A stretch of DNA of 64,000 bases from CBDFKS01 sp965248905 (GTDB taxonomy: Bacteria > Chloroflexota > Dehalococcoidia > Lucifugimonadales > JAGWBF01): contig CBDFKS010000007.1 in assembly GCA_965248905.1 (NCBI GenBank), positions 372,001 through 436,000 of the forward strand. The letters run 5' to 3'. Each line of letters begins with the position of its first letter. The stretch's first letter is position 1. Of this stretch, positions 15,703 to 24,887 are shown in pieces. The notes beneath the pieces are model-generated. The model searched no databases. It had not been told where the DNA came from and saw nothing but the letters and a program-made list of their open reading frames with translations. The position numbers were made by a program, and so were the translations under genes.

Positions 15703-16986
15703 GTGAACATCCTAATCATCGGAAATGGGGCCAGAGAGCATGCCGTCGCCTGGAAGTTAAGTGGAAGCTCCAAGGTAGACACTATATATATCGCTCCCGG
15801 TAATGCTGGCACTGCCTCAGTTGGTGTCAACCTACCCGTCTCACCGGAGGATTTGCAGGGTCTTTCCGAGCAAGTAAAGGCCCACTCCATCGACCTCGTC
15901 ATCGTGGGTCCGGAGGTCCCACTGGCCAATGGAATAGTGGACAAGTTCGGTGAGATTGGCATTCCCATATTTGGGCCCACAAAGGCCGCCACGCGGTTGG
16001 AGTCCAGCAAGGCCTTTGCCAAGGAGCTGATGGAGGTTCATGGCGTCCCATGTCCCGGCTTTAAAGTGTTCCATTCTTATGCTCAAGCACAGGCCTTTCT
16101 ATCTACACACCAGGGAGCGGTGGTAGTAAAGGCCGACGGTTTAGCGGCGGGCAAGGGCGCCTTCGTCTGTGGGAACAGAGAAGAGGCTCTCCAGGCCCTT
16201 CATGAGTGCATGGAGGCCAGATCTCTCGGCTCGGCGGGGGACAGGGTAGTCATCGAGGAATACCTGGAAGGCCGGGAAGTAAGCGCCTTTGTGTTCTCTG
16301 ACGGAGAGCATCTCTCGCCCCTTATAGCAGCCTGTGATTACAAGCGCTTGATAGATAGGGACGACGGCCCCAATACCGGGGGAATGGGAAGCTATACGCC
16401 CCCCGACTCCTGGACATCCGAGCTGGCTACCAAGGTTGAACGTGAGATAATGGAGCCTGTCGTAAAAGCACTGGCGGAGGCAGGAACACCCTACAAAGGG
16501 GTGCTCTACGCTGGGCTGATGATCACGGCAGAAGGCCCGCAGGTACTGGAGTTCAACTGCCGTTTCGGTGACCCTGAGGCTCAGGTTATCCTGCCGCTTC
16601 TAAAAACGGATCTGACAGACATCGTTCTAGCATCGATCAGCGGAGAAATGGACAACCTACCTGTCAAATGGCGAGAAGAAGTGTGTGTAGGCGTGGTCAT
16701 GGCCTCGGGTGGCTATCCGGGCACCTATACCACAGGGTACCCCATCGTCGGGCTTGACACCCTTGATGACGACGCCCTAGTCTTCCATGCGGGCACCAGG
16801 CTTGCAGATGGCGAAGAAGATGGGATAGTTTTGACTCAGGGAGGACGGGTCCTGACGGTGGTGGGTCGGGGCCAAACATTAGCTACGGCCAGAACGATGG
16901 CCTATGATAATGTTCAGAGGATAGGGTTTCAAGATGCCCACTACCGTACCGACATCGCCCTTCAGAGGGAGAGGGTCAACCTGTGA
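15703..16986 (+). CDS. purD: Phosphoribosylamine-glycine ligase PurD
   Basis: ATP-grasp enzyme forming GAR, second step of de novo purine synthesis. It starts NILIIGNGAREHAVAWKL; other marks are VVVKADGLAAGKGAFVC, VIEEYLEGREVSAFVFSDG, NTGGMGSYTP and LEFNCRFGDPEAQ. GTG at 15703 is chosen as it precedes the conserved core; TTG at 15691 would add four residues. The product is 427 residues, a normal length. The gap of about 150 bases after guaA shows no recognisable element. Confidence 0.96.
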   Translation: MNILIIGNGAREHAVAWKLSGSSKVDTIYIAPGNAGTASVGVNLPVSPEDLQGLSEQVKAHSIDLVIVGPEVPLANGIVDKFGEIGIPIFGPTKAATRLESSKAFAKELMEVHGVPCPGFKVFHSYAQAQAFLSTHQGAVVVKADGLAAGKGAFVCGNREEALQALHECMEARSLGSAGDRVVIEEYLEGREVSAFVFSDGEHLSPLIAACDYKRLIDRDDGPNTGGMGSYTPPDSWTSELATKVEREIMEPVVKALAEAGTPYKGVLYAGLMITAEGPQVLEFNCRFGDPEAQVILPLLKTDLTDIVLASISGEMDNLPVKWREEVCVGVVMASGGYPGTYTTGYPIVGLDTLDDDALVFHAGTRLADGEEDGIVLTQGGRVLTVVGRGQTLATARTMAYDNVQRIGFQDAHYRTDIALQRERVNL

Positions 16987-17071
16987 GACCCACATTCCGT
17001 TACAACAAATTGCAAAGATGTAAGTGGATCATGTAGCGAGGGGCCGCATACAGCATTACGGGGGTGACGAT

Positions 17072-17530
17072 TTGCCACTGGTCAGTGTAGTTATGGGAAG
17101 TTCCTCCGACGAGCCCACGGTCCAGGGAACGTTGACCGTGCTTGAGGAGCTGGGAGTGGACTACGAGGTCCGGGTAATGTCCGCGCACCGAAATCCGGAG
17201 CGGGTCAGAGAATATGCCCTCCAGGCGAAGGAGCGGGGCATCGAGGTATTCATAGCGGCCGCAGGGGGAGCGGCTGCGTTGCCGGGAGTGTTGGCGGCCT
17301 GGACCACTTTGCCCGTCATAGGCGTGCCCCTTGCCAGCAGCGAGCTCAAGGGGCTGGACGCTCTCATGGCCGTCGCCCAGATGCCGCCCGGAGTTCCGGT
17401 GGCGTGCGTAGCCGTGGGTTCCTGGGGTGCTCGTAATGCCGCCTATTTAGCTGCTCAAATTCTGGCCCTCAAATATGACGGTATAAGGGAAGCCTACGAG
17501 CAGCATCGCCAAAAACAGCGGGAGAGGTGA
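17072..17530 (+). CDS. purE: N5-carboxyaminoimidazole ribonucleotide mutase PurE
   Basis: Class I PurE rearranges N5-CAIR to CAIR. Signature segments are VVMGSSSDEPTVQGT, the catalytic His in VMSAHRNPERV, and AAGGAAALPGVLAAWTTLPVIGVP. TTG at 17072 is chosen as the conserved sequence starts there and GGGGGTGA lies just upstream, giving 152 residues. An upstream in-frame GTG at 17024 would add an unconserved 16 residues. No purK was found beside it, so either PurK is elsewhere or N5-CAIR forms differently. Confidence 0.94.
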   Translation: MPLVSVVMGSSSDEPTVQGTLTVLEELGVDYEVRVMSAHRNPERVREYALQAKERGIEVFIAAAGGAAALPGVLAAWTTLPVIGVPLASSELKGLDALMAVAQMPPGVPVACVAVGSWGARNAAYLAAQILALKYDGIREAYEQHRQKQRER

Positions 17531-17628
17531 CATTTTTCTTGGATACCGGAAATCGTAGCGATAATATTCATCCAAGACTTGAGCCTTCCGTTGTTGGCCA
17601 AGGGCCGGTGGACAGAGTTGGTCAATCA

Positions 17629-18327
17629 ATGAATAAGCCTCCCGCGGTCCTGTGTGACTTCGACGACACAACCGTTCTAGAAAATGTGGCTGAGATGTTG
17701 TTGCAGCAGTTCAGTCTCGATGGAAGCTGGCAGCAGCTTAAGCAACAGTCCCGAGACAAAGTGATAGGTCTCAGGGAATACCAGGAGAGGGCCTTCAGAA
17801 ATACGACCGCCAGCAAGGAAACCATGCAGTCCGCGGTTAAAGCCAGGGCAACGTTGAGACCCTTCTTCAAAGAGCTGTGGCAATACTGCCAATCCAGTGG
17901 GATACCCCTTGCCATAGTCACCGTGGGCCTGGACTTCTACGTCGATGCACTGCTAGAGCGAGAGAAGATGGAGGAGCTGCCCCGGTATGCTGTCAGGACT
18001 GACTTCACTCCCGGTGGCATTACCTATGAGTATCCTCACTCGTGGGATGGCTCGGGAGGCTCACCTCAAGAGGTCTGTCAGCGTTGGGGCAACTGCAAGT
18101 GTAGCGTTCTGATCCAGTATCGAAATAGGGGCCACACCATTTTGTACGTGGGGGACGGACGTTCCGACTTTTGTCCCGCTTCGATAGCCGACCATGTCTA
18201 TGCCCGTAGCCATCTTGCCAAGTTATGCGATGAGCAACAAGTACCCTACACCGAACTGCGAGACTTTCGAGACGTCATGAACGGGCTCAAAGCCCTTACG
18301 AACGCTTCAGCCGGGGAAACAGCATGA
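17629..18327 (+). CDS. HAD-superfamily phosphatase, MtnX/PSP-like
   Basis: A 232-residue HAD hydrolase. Motif I is VLCDFDDTTVLEN, motif II lies in IPLAIVTVGLDFYV, and motif IV is ILYVGDGRSDFCPAS. The arrangement, with a helical cap between motifs I and II and an insert with two cysteines (RWGNCKCSVL), resembles MtnX-like and phosphoserine phosphatase-like enzymes. The ATG at 17629 begins the conserved region. It overlaps purB by 4 bases (ATGA), so it is co-translated inside the purine cluster. A link to purine synthesis is not known; the substrate is undetermined. Confidence 0.8.
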   Translation: MNKPPAVLCDFDDTTVLENVAEMLLQQFSLDGSWQQLKQQSRDKVIGLREYQERAFRNTTASKETMQSAVKARATLRPFFKELWQYCQSSGIPLAIVTVGLDFYVDALLEREKMEELPRYAVRTDFTPGGITYEYPHSWDGSGGSPQEVCQRWGNCKCSVLIQYRNRGHTILYVGDGRSDFCPASIADHVYARSHLAKLCDEQQVPYTELRDFRDVMNGLKALTNASAGETA

Positions 18328-19616
18328 TAGACAGATACAGCAGGCCACAGATGAAGCAGGTGTGGTCGGACGAGAACAAGTATGGCAAGTGGCTTCTCGT
18401 TGAACTGGCGGTCTGCGAAGCGTGGGCGGAAGAAGGGGTGATCCCCCAGGAAGACATGGAGAAGCTACGACACGCCAAATACAATCATCAGATCATGGAA
18501 GAGGTTTTTGAACGCACACGTCACGACGTCACGGCATTCCTCCGATCCATAACCGAAGGCCTGGGCGAGGAGGGGCGTTGGGTCCACCTGGGACTCACGT
18601 CCAGCGACGTGATGGACACCGCTCTGAGCCTTCAGTTGGTGGAGGCCGGCAAGATTCTATCAGAGGACATTGACAAGCTCAGGGATACCCTGGGAGCCGG
18701 AGCAAAGCGCTACAAAGACACCCCAATCATGGGCAGGACCCACGGGGTGCATGCCGAGCCAACCACCTTTGGACTGAAGCTAGCTCTCTGGTGGGACGAG
18801 ATGGGACGGCAGCGAGAGAGATTGGATCAAGCCATAAATAGTATCTGCGTGGGTAAGGTCTCCGGAGCTGTAGGGACCCACGCCACTATCCCGCCCCATG
18901 TAGAGGAGCGAGTGTGTCAGAGGCTGGGACTGGGCGTGGCTCCTGTCTCCAACCAGATATTGCAGCGAGACCGCCACGCCCATTTCGTTAGTACCCTGGC
19001 GCTGATTGCGGCCTCTCTGGAGAAGTTCGCCACCGAGATTCGCTCCCTGCAGCGCACAGAGGTCAGAGAGGTCGAAGAGCCCTTCGGTAAGGGTCAGACC
19101 GGTTCCTCCGCCATGCCCCATAAGCGAAACCCCGAGCTTACTGAGCGTGTGTGCGGACTGGCTCGGCTCATACGGGGACATAGCGTCACCGCCCTGGAAA
19201 ACGTGGCTCTGTGGCATGAGCGGGACATAAGCCACTCGTCGGCGGAGCGCATAATTCTGCCCGATTCCTGCCTGGCTCTAGACTACATACTTGGGCTATT
19301 CACTCAAGTTATGGATGGCCTGCGGGTCTACTCGGACAGGATGTGGGAGAATATCGAAAGTACCCGAGGCTTAGTGTTCAGTCAGAGAGTGCTCCTGGCA
19401 TTGATAGAGCAAGGCCTCTCCCGTGAGAAAGCGTATGAGCTGGTGCAGAGAAATGCGATGCGTAGCTGGGAAGATGGCGCTGATTTTCGTGATCTCCTCA
19501 AAGGTGATGACGAACTGACCGCAGTTCTTCCCTCCACAAGTCTGAGCGACCTGTTCGATTATGGATACTATTTGCGCCACGTTGAGCAAACCTTTAACCG
19601 CGTTGGGCTGGCTTGA
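18324..19616 (+). CDS. purB: Adenylosuccinate lyase PurB
   Basis: Fumarase/aspartase superfamily lyase acting twice in purine synthesis, on SAICAR and on adenylosuccinate. It shows WSDENKYGKWLLVELAVCEA near the N-terminus, LTSSDVMDTAL, the catalytic-His loop GRTHGVHAEPTTFG, and the signature GSSAMPHKRNPE. At 430 residues it is the short bacterial type. It is translationally coupled to the preceding HAD gene. Confidence 0.96.
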   Translation: MIDRYSRPQMKQVWSDENKYGKWLLVELAVCEAWAEEGVIPQEDMEKLRHAKYNHQIMEEVFERTRHDVTAFLRSITEGLGEEGRWVHLGLTSSDVMDTALSLQLVEAGKILSEDIDKLRDTLGAGAKRYKDTPIMGRTHGVHAEPTTFGLKLALWWDEMGRQRERLDQAINSICVGKVSGAVGTHATIPPHVEERVCQRLGLGVAPVSNQILQRDRHAHFVSTLALIAASLEKFATEIRSLQRTEVREVEEPFGKGQTGSSAMPHKRNPELTERVCGLARLIRGHSVTALENVALWHERDISHSSAERIILPDSCLALDYILGLFTQVMDGLRVYSDRMWENIESTRGLVFSQRVLLALIEQGLSREKAYELVQRNAMRSWEDGADFRDLLKGDDELTAVLPSTSLSDLFDYGYYLRHVEQTFNRVGLA

Positions 19617-19650
19617 ACATAAAGCGGCCTGCAAGAACGCCGCCACCGGC

Positions 19651-19679
19651 TTCATAATGGTCCAGTTTTGCTTTATAGT
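19651..19679 (+). promoter_or_regulatory. Candidate sigma-70 promoter upstream of purC
   Basis: TTCATA at 19651-19656 (4 of 6 to TTGACA) and TATAGT at 19674-19679 (5 of 6 to TATAAT), with a 17-base spacer, lie about 75 bases before the purC start. This suggests purC and later genes can be transcribed independently of purB. Prediction by eye only. Confidence 0.4.
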
Positions 19680-19753
19680 AATCTAAAGGATGTAGTCGGC
19701 CTTCGGCATAGAACATCTAGGAAATACTTCAAGGAATGTACAGGAGGGGAACA

Positions 19754-20683
19754 ATGGCCGAAGCGTTAAACCTTCTGCGTAGAGGCAAGGTCAGAGATGT
19801 GTATGAGCTGAACGGGGAAATCGGGAAGCGAATAGCACCCTCATCTAAGAGTATCTTGCTAATGGTAGCTTCCGACCGAATCTCCGCGTTCGATGTGGTA
19901 CTCCCGACGCCGATTCCTAACAAGGGAAGGGTACTCAATCAGATATCCGCCTTCTGGTTTGACAAGCACAAGGACCAGATGAGAAACCATTTGATAGAGG
20001 TGGTAACCCAGGAATGGTTGGACTCGTTGAGCTCCATCGATTCTAGCGCCAAGAGCGAGCTTGTCCCGTTTGTTAATAGAGCCATGATTGTTGAAAAGGC
20101 CGAGAGGATAGATGTCGAGTGCATCGTGAGGGGGTACCTGACGGGCTCCGCGTGGGCCGAATACAAAAAGAGCGGCACCGTCTGGGGGCAGAAACTGTCC
20201 GAGGGGCTTGTGGATGGACAGGTATTGCCGGAGCCATTGTTTACTCCCACCACGAAGGCTGAAGAGGGCCATGACCAGCAGATGAGCCGTGATCAGGTGG
20301 TCGAGATGGTGGGGGAGAGCTTGGCGAGCCAGCTGGAGGAGAAGAGCTTGGCCCTGTATTCCTCTGCCCATGACTATGCTCGTCAGAAGGGTATTATATT
20401 AGCGGACACCAAAATGGAGTTCGGGCTTCTGGATGGAGAGCTTATTCTCATAGACGAGCTCCTGACCCCCGACTCCAGCCGGTTTTGGGATGCCGAAGGC
20501 TACCAGCCTGGGCGCTCCCTGCCTAATTTCGACAAACAGTACGTTAGAGACTGGCTGGACGCCCAAGGGTGGGACCACGAGCCTCCAGCGCCCTCGTTGC
20601 CAGAGGCCGTAGTCAACAAGACTTCCCAGCGCTATATGGAGGCTTATCACCGGTTGACTGGTGAGGAGCTTTCTCACTCATAA
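19754..20683 (+). CDS. purC: Phosphoribosylaminoimidazole-succinocarboxamide synthase PurC
   Basis: Joins aspartate to CAIR to make SAICAR. Motifs: LRRGKVRDVYEL at the N-terminus, SDRISAFDVVLPTPIPNKG, ECIVRGYLTGSAW, and the C-terminal DTKMEFGLLDGELILIDE with LTPDSSRFWD. The 309-residue length and the GSAWAEY insertion are those of the longer eukaryote-like and chloroflexal PurC form. The ATG at 19754 follows GGAGGGGAACA, an ideal ribosome site; an ATG six codons upstream is less likely. Confidence 0.95.
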   Translation: MAEALNLLRRGKVRDVYELNGEIGKRIAPSSKSILLMVASDRISAFDVVLPTPIPNKGRVLNQISAFWFDKHKDQMRNHLIEVVTQEWLDSLSSIDSSAKSELVPFVNRAMIVEKAERIDVECIVRGYLTGSAWAEYKKSGTVWGQKLSEGLVDGQVLPEPLFTPTTKAEEGHDQQMSRDQVVEMVGESLASQLEEKSLALYSSAHDYARQKGIILADTKMEFGLLDGELILIDELLTPDSSRFWDAEGYQPGRSLPNFDKQYVRDWLDAQGWDHEPPAPSLPEAVVNKTSQRYMEAYHRLTGEELSHS

Positions 20684-20725
20684 AATAGAAGCTTGTCCAG
20701 AGGAGGCAGGCTGAAGGATACATAG

Positions 20726-21433
20726 TTGCCGGAATCACAAAACAAGAGAAGGTCATCCCAGAGAAGAAGAGGCGGATCAGTCACTCCCCGTGCAGCCGCG
20801 GCCCCAGGCTCCACACGGCCATCCAGGATTAAGCCCAGGACTTGGCGAAAAATACGCCGTTGGGGGTTTATCGGTGGAGCAGCCATATTCGCTGCAATGA
20901 TTATTGGGAGCTTCGCTCTCTCGTCGTTCCCCGCGGGCATCGGAGGTGGAAGGTCCCAGGTGGTCGAGGGAGTCGGCGAAGGCGTTGACATCATGCCCAC
21001 CGCGAACCACATAACTGATCCAAGCCAAGTTGTTAACTACAGCACGGTTCCCGGGACCTCCGGCGACCATTGGGTTACCCCTTCCGAGTGCGGCATTTAT
21101 GACGAGCCGCTGGCCGATGATCGAGTGGTCCACAACATGGAGCACGGCCACGTAATCATCAGCTACAATCTGCCAAACCCCGATGACGCTAGTCAGATGA
21201 GAAAACTGGCAGAGGGCCTTCCTCAGCTGGAACGGTGGGGAATAGTCCGGCCTTACTCCCGGATAGATGAAGGCACCGTGGCCATGACGGCCTGGGGAGT
21301 GATAGACCAGGTCCAAGGGGTAGACGAGGAGCGGATAAAGCTGTTCTATGAGACCTATATCCGCAACCGCTTTAGTGATGAGACCGCTGCGGTTGGTCCC
21401 ATCCCCTGCACATCCAGTGTCCACGGAGGATAG
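20726..21433 (+). CDS. DUF3105 membrane-anchored protein
   Basis: A 235-residue protein with a strongly basic N-terminal 45 residues, one membrane helix at about 47-66 (GAAIFAAMIIGSFAL) and an extracytoplasmic DUF3105 domain. The hallmark of that domain is the His-rich core: NHITDPSQVVNYSTVPGTSG with an early His, RVVHNMEHGHVIISYN, and later VAMTAWGVIDQVQGVDE. Start is TTG after AAGGATACATAG. The family is of unknown function; the conserved histidines hint at metal binding. It sits between purC and purS with no obvious link to purines. Confidence 0.8.
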   Translation: MPESQNKRRSSQRRRGGSVTPRAAAAPGSTRPSRIKPRTWRKIRRWGFIGGAAIFAAMIIGSFALSSFPAGIGGGRSQVVEGVGEGVDIMPTANHITDPSQVVNYSTVPGTSGDHWVTPSECGIYDEPLADDRVVHNMEHGHVIISYNLPNPDDASQMRKLAEGLPQLERWGIVRPYSRIDEGTVAMTAWGVIDQVQGVDEERIKLFYETYIRNRFSDETAAVGPIPCTSSVHGG

Positions 21434-21511
21434 CAGTTTATACCAAGCAGTTGCTCTCCGAAGCAGCGTGCAGGGTTTGACGCTGTCCCAGTCGTAGTGA
21501 AAGTAAGAGAG

Positions 21512-21763
21512 ATGTTCCTGGCCAAGATCTATGTGACTCTTAAGCCCACCGTCAACGACCCCCAGGGACAGACAGTCCTGGGGAGCCTCAAGACCATTGG
21601 ATTCTCCTCGGTGGAGAGCGTACGGATGGGCAAATACCTAGAAGTCATGCTCCAAGAGCGTGAGCGAAGCACTGCGGAAGAGCTGGTCAATGAGATGGGC
21701 CGCAAACTGCTGGCCAACCCTGTGATCGAAGATTTCCGTTTCGAGATGGATGAAGTGAGCTAG
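21512..21763 (+). CDS. purS: Phosphoribosylformylglycinamidine synthase subunit PurS
   Basis: An 83-residue ferredoxin-fold protein that bridges PurQ and PurL in the small-PurL FGAM synthase complex. The N-terminus MFLAKIYVTLKPTVNDPQGQ and the segment VRMGKYLEVML are typical of PurS. The internal ATG at 21512 matches the family start; an in-frame codon 15 bases upstream is possible. PurS normally precedes purQ and purL, but here the next gene is convergent hisB, so purS is the last gene of the cluster and its partners must be elsewhere. Confidence 0.9.
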   Translation: MFLAKIYVTLKPTVNDPQGQTVLGSLKTIGFSSVESVRMGKYLEVMLQERERSTAEELVNEMGRKLLANPVIEDFRFEMDEVS

Positions 21764-21779
21764 CACCCTCAGCTAAACC

Positions 21780-21796
21780 TCTCCCATCTAGGGAGA
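21780..21796. terminator. Small hairpin between convergent purS and hisB
   Basis: TCTCCC at 21780-21785 pairs with GGGAGA at 21791-21796 around a 5-base loop. It lies in the 40-base gap between convergent genes and could act as a bidirectional terminator, but no clear T-run follows on either strand. It also resembles a short copy of the dispersed CTCTCCC palindromes. Confidence 0.35.
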
Positions 21797-21803
21797 AGGA
21801 TTC

Positions 21804-22400
21804 CTATGATATGGTCCCCTTGGTGCTGGGAACCTGGCCTGCGGCCCTGGGGTCCAGCTCCACCGCGTAACGTAACGCCTTGGCCAGGGCTTTGAACAGC
21901 GCCTCGGCCTTGTGGTGGGAGTCCAGGCCGCTGAGAATCTTAGCGTGCAGTGTGATGCGGGCTTCCGTGGCAAAGCTTTCCAGGAAATGGCGTATCAGGT
22001 CGCCCGGCAATGACTCGACCATGTCCTGGCTCAGGGAAAGGTCCAGAACGGCGTAGCTTCTTCCACTCAGGTCCACCGCCACCATGGCCAGGGTCTCGTC
22101 CAGGGGTACCAGGGAGTGGCCCATTCGGTGTACCCCACCGCCTTGCCCCAGCGCTTCCCTGAACGCTCTCCCTAAGGTTATACCGGTATCTTCCACTAAG
22201 TGGTGCCAGCCGGTGGACAGGTCTCCCTCCGCTTTCAGTTGGACGTCGATGTAACCGTGCCTGGATAGCTGGGCCAGAAGGTGATCGAGCATTCCGTTAC
22301 CGGTGGAGATATCGTATTGTCCTGTGCCGTCCAGGTCGATGGATAATGAGATGTTGGTTTCCCCTGTGCGTCGCTCTATGGTGGCCCGTCGTGACTCCAA
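21804..22400 (-). CDS. hisB: Imidazoleglycerol-phosphate dehydratase HisB
   Basis: Mn-dependent dehydratase of histidine synthesis. Its duplicated half-domains show GMLDHLLAQLSRHGYIDV and GWHHLVEDTGITLGRAF in the first half, and RHFLESFATEARITLHAKI and SHHKAEALFKALAKALR in the second, with the metal-binding histidines. Start is TTG at 22400, seven bases after AAGGAG and four bases after the hisC stop. The 198-residue length shows a monofunctional enzyme without the phosphatase domain. It is the last gene of the operon. Confidence 0.96.
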   Translation of the reverse strand: MESRRATIERRTGETNISLSIDLDGTGQYDISTGNGMLDHLLAQLSRHGYIDVQLKAEGDLSTGWHHLVEDTGITLGRAFREALGQGGGVHRMGHSLVPLDETLAMVAVDLSGRSYAVLDLSLSQDMVESLPGDLIRHFLESFATEARITLHAKILSGLDSHHKAEALFKALAKALRYAVELDPRAAGQVPSTKGTIS

Positions 22401-22404
22401 GTAC

Positions 22405-23520
22405 TTACTCCTTCCGGCTACCTACGGCAAGTTCCCTTAAGGTATCTTCCAGCGCGGTAATCGCCGCGTCGGTTTGTTCTGGCAGTCCCACGCTGACTCT
22501 GACGAAGTCCTTCAACCGCGGATTCGAGAAGTAGCGGCAGAATATCCCCCGGCGGGCCAGCGCTTCATACACTTCCTTGCCTTTCCCTTCGGGGAACTGG
22601 CACAGAATGAAGTTGGCCTGGGAGGGCCATGGCCGAACATCGGGCAGCTTTTGCAGCAGACAGTACATACGATCGCGCTCAGCGATTATGTAATCTGCAC
22701 GTTTATTTAACGTCTTTCCGTCCTCTAGAGAAGCCAGCACCGCGATCTCAGCTGCCAGGTTTACGTTGTAAGGGGGTTTGACGCTCATCATCACACCGGC
22801 GATGTCCGAGTGCATCACTCCGAACCCGACGCGGAGGCCGGCTAGCCCTGCCCACTTGCTGAATGTACGGAGAACTATGAGGTTAGGGTATTCTTGGACA
22901 AATGAAATCATCGTCTGTCCACAGAAATCGTAGTAGGCCTCGTCCACCACCACGATGAGTCCCGTTTCCAGAAGGCTCCGCACTTGCCACTCAGGAGCGA
23001 TGTTCCCGGTTGGGTTGTTGGGGGAGGCGAGCAAGATGGCCTTGGTCCTGGAATCCAGGGCCAGTTTCGTGGCCTCCAGATCTATCTCAAAGGAGTCATC
23101 TCGTGGAACTGTAACCACCTCTCCGCCGCAAGTTCGTGCGGAGATGGCGTACATACCGAAGGTAGGGGCTGGGTCGATGATTTTGTCGCCCGGTCCAACG
23201 AACATACGAAGGATAAGGTCAATTATCTCGTCGCTGCCGCTGCCTACCACTATTTGCTCAGGACCTACACCGAAGTAGTGAGACAGACCGTCGCGCAGCC
23301 GTCGCTGTTCAGGGTCCGGGTAGAGGTTGTATGCCTTGAAGCCGGCTAGTGCCTCCGCTACTTTCGGCGATGGCCCATAGGGATTCTCGTTGCCGTTAAG
23401 CCTGATCACCTTTTCCGGTGATATCCCCGCCTGTTTGGCGAGAACTTCTAGAGGGTCTACGCCCTGGTACGGCTCGAAGCGGCGGATATGGGGCAGCATG
23501 AGCTCCAGTACGTCCGTCAT
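22405..23520 (-). CDS. hisC: Histidinol-phosphate aminotransferase HisC
   Basis: PLP-dependent class I/II aminotransferase converting imidazole-acetol phosphate to histidinol phosphate. Conserved parts: IRLNGNENPYGPSPKV, LASPNNPTGNIAPEW, VVDEAYYDFCG, and RTFSKWAGLAGLRVGFG carrying the PLP Lys. 371 residues is normal. The ATG overlaps the hisD stop by 4 bases (ATGA). Confidence 0.95.
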   Translation of the reverse strand: MTDVLELMLPHIRRFEPYQGVDPLEVLAKQAGISPEKVIRLNGNENPYGPSPKVAEALAGFKAYNLYPDPEQRRLRDGLSHYFGVGPEQIVVGSGSDEIIDLILRMFVGPGDKIIDPAPTFGMYAISARTCGGEVVTVPRDDSFEIDLEATKLALDSRTKAILLASPNNPTGNIAPEWQVRSLLETGLIVVVDEAYYDFCGQTMISFVQEYPNLIVLRTFSKWAGLAGLRVGFGVMHSDIAGVMMSVKPPYNVNLAAEIAVLASLEDGKTLNKRADYIIAERDRMYCLLQKLPDVRPWPSQANFILCQFPEGKGKEVYEALARRGIFCRYFSNPRLKDFVRVSVGLPEQTDAAITALEDTLRELAVGSRKE

Positions 23521-24887
23521 GTCCCCTCTGATTGGGTCTGGACGCCTTGCCCTGCGCCTTTCAAGTCGGCAAGCCGTATCTCTACTGCCCTAGAGTGGCC
23601 GGTTAGGCCCTCGGCTTTGGCGATAGTAGAAGCGGCTTCAGCCAGCTCACCATATTGTTCGGGTTTCAATCCCACCACCGGCATGGTCTTTGAAAAATGA
23701 TGTACGCTCAGGGCGGAGCTGAAGCGGGCCGTTCCGCCTGTCGGCATCACGTGGCTGGGTCCCGCCACATAGTCTCCCATCACTTCCGGAGAGAAGGCGC
23801 CCAGGAACAGCCCGCCTGCATGCCTCACCTGTCCGGCCCATTTCCAGGGCTCGCTCACCATTAGGCACAGGTGCTCAGGTGCGATGTGGTTGGCCAGAGT
23901 CAGGGCATCCTCTAGGTTATCAACCAAGAATATCTTGCCTTGCCTCTCCAGCGACAGGCCGGCCATCTCACCTCGTTCCAGTGAGCTAAGCTGCCTGTCT
24001 AACTCTCCTTCTATTTCTCCTACCAGAGGCAAGGAGGTGGTTACCAGGATGGCGGAGGAGAGGGGATCGTGCTCCGCTTGGCCCAAAAGGTCCGCAGCAC
24101 AATATGCCGGACTAGCCGTCTCGTCGGCGATCACCACGGTCTCGGTGGGCCCGTAGAGGCCGTCTATGTCCACATGTCCGTAAACCAGCTTCTTGGCCAA
24201 GGTAACGAATAGGTTGCCCGGGCCGCAGATCTTGTCCACTTTGGGTATGGTCTCGGTGCCGAATGCCATGGCCCCAATGGCCTGTACCCCGCCTATTCTA
24301 AAGACACGGTCGACTTTCGCCAGGTCGGCGGCTACCAGGACGGCCGGGTTAGGGTTCTTTCCATCCTGCGGTGGAGTTGCAAGAACGATCTCCTCGACGC
24401 CGGCTACCTTGGCTGGTATAGCTGTCATGAGCACGGTGGAGGGGTATGCGGCAGTGCCGCCGGGAGAATAGAGCCCGACGCGCTCTAGGGGTATCACCAG
24501 TTCCCCAAGTCCAGACGGAAGGTCAACCCAGCTTTTATGTAAAGTTGCCCTATGAAACTGCCTGACGCGATCGGCTGCCAACTCCAGCGCATCGACGAGG
24601 GCTTTGGGCACCTGCTTATAGGCCTCTGATATTTCCTTGGAGCTGACCTCAAGCTCCTCCAGCTCTGTGCCGTCTAAGAGATGCGAGTAATGCTTGATGG
24701 CGGAGTCGCCCTGCTGGCGCACATCGTTGAGTATTCTCTGCACCGATTCCTGGGGAGAGAGGCGCTCTCCGAACAGCTCCTGGCTCTTGTCCATTACCTC
24801 GGGTGGGAGAGAATCCATGTCCAGTGGGTCAATGCGTGAGAGATTTTTCTTGGCTTCCTCCAGCCCTCTAATCACCTTGAGGTTCAC
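23517..24887 (-). CDS. hisD: Histidinol dehydrogenase HisD
   Basis: Zn and NAD-dependent enzyme oxidising histidinol to histidine in two steps. Motifs: GLYSPGGTAAYPSTVLM, IDGLYGPTETVVIADE, the Zn-ligand region GQAEHDPLSSAILVT, and the catalytic Glu-His in IAPEHLCLMVSEPWK. Length 456 is slightly above the usual 430. Start is GTG at 24887, overlapping the end of the upstream phospholipase-like gene by 20 bases. Confidence 0.95.
   Translation of the reverse strand: MNLKVIRGLEEAKKNLSRIDPLDMDSLPPEVMDKSQELFGERLSPQESVQRILNDVRQQGDSAIKHYSHLLDGTELEELEVSSKEISEAYKQVPKALVDALELAADRVRQFHRATLHKSWVDLPSGLGELVIPLERVGLYSPGGTAAYPSTVLMTAIPAKVAGVEEIVLATPPQDGKNPNPAVLVAADLAKVDRVFRIGGVQAIGAMAFGTETIPKVDKICGPGNLFVTLAKKLVYGHVDIDGLYGPTETVVIADETASPAYCAADLLGQAEHDPLSSAILVTTSLPLVGEIEGELDRQLSSLERGEMAGLSLERQGKIFLVDNLEDALTLANHIAPEHLCLMVSEPWKWAGQVRHAGGLFLGAFSPEVMGDYVAGPSHVMPTGGTARFSSALSVHHFSKTMPVVGLKPEQYGELAEAASTIAKAEGLTGHSRAVEIRLADLKGAGQGVQTQSEGT

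Noticed and set aside
18780..19235. 151-codon minus-strand frame inside purB
   Set aside because: Overlaps the purB signature region on the other strand and has no features of its own.
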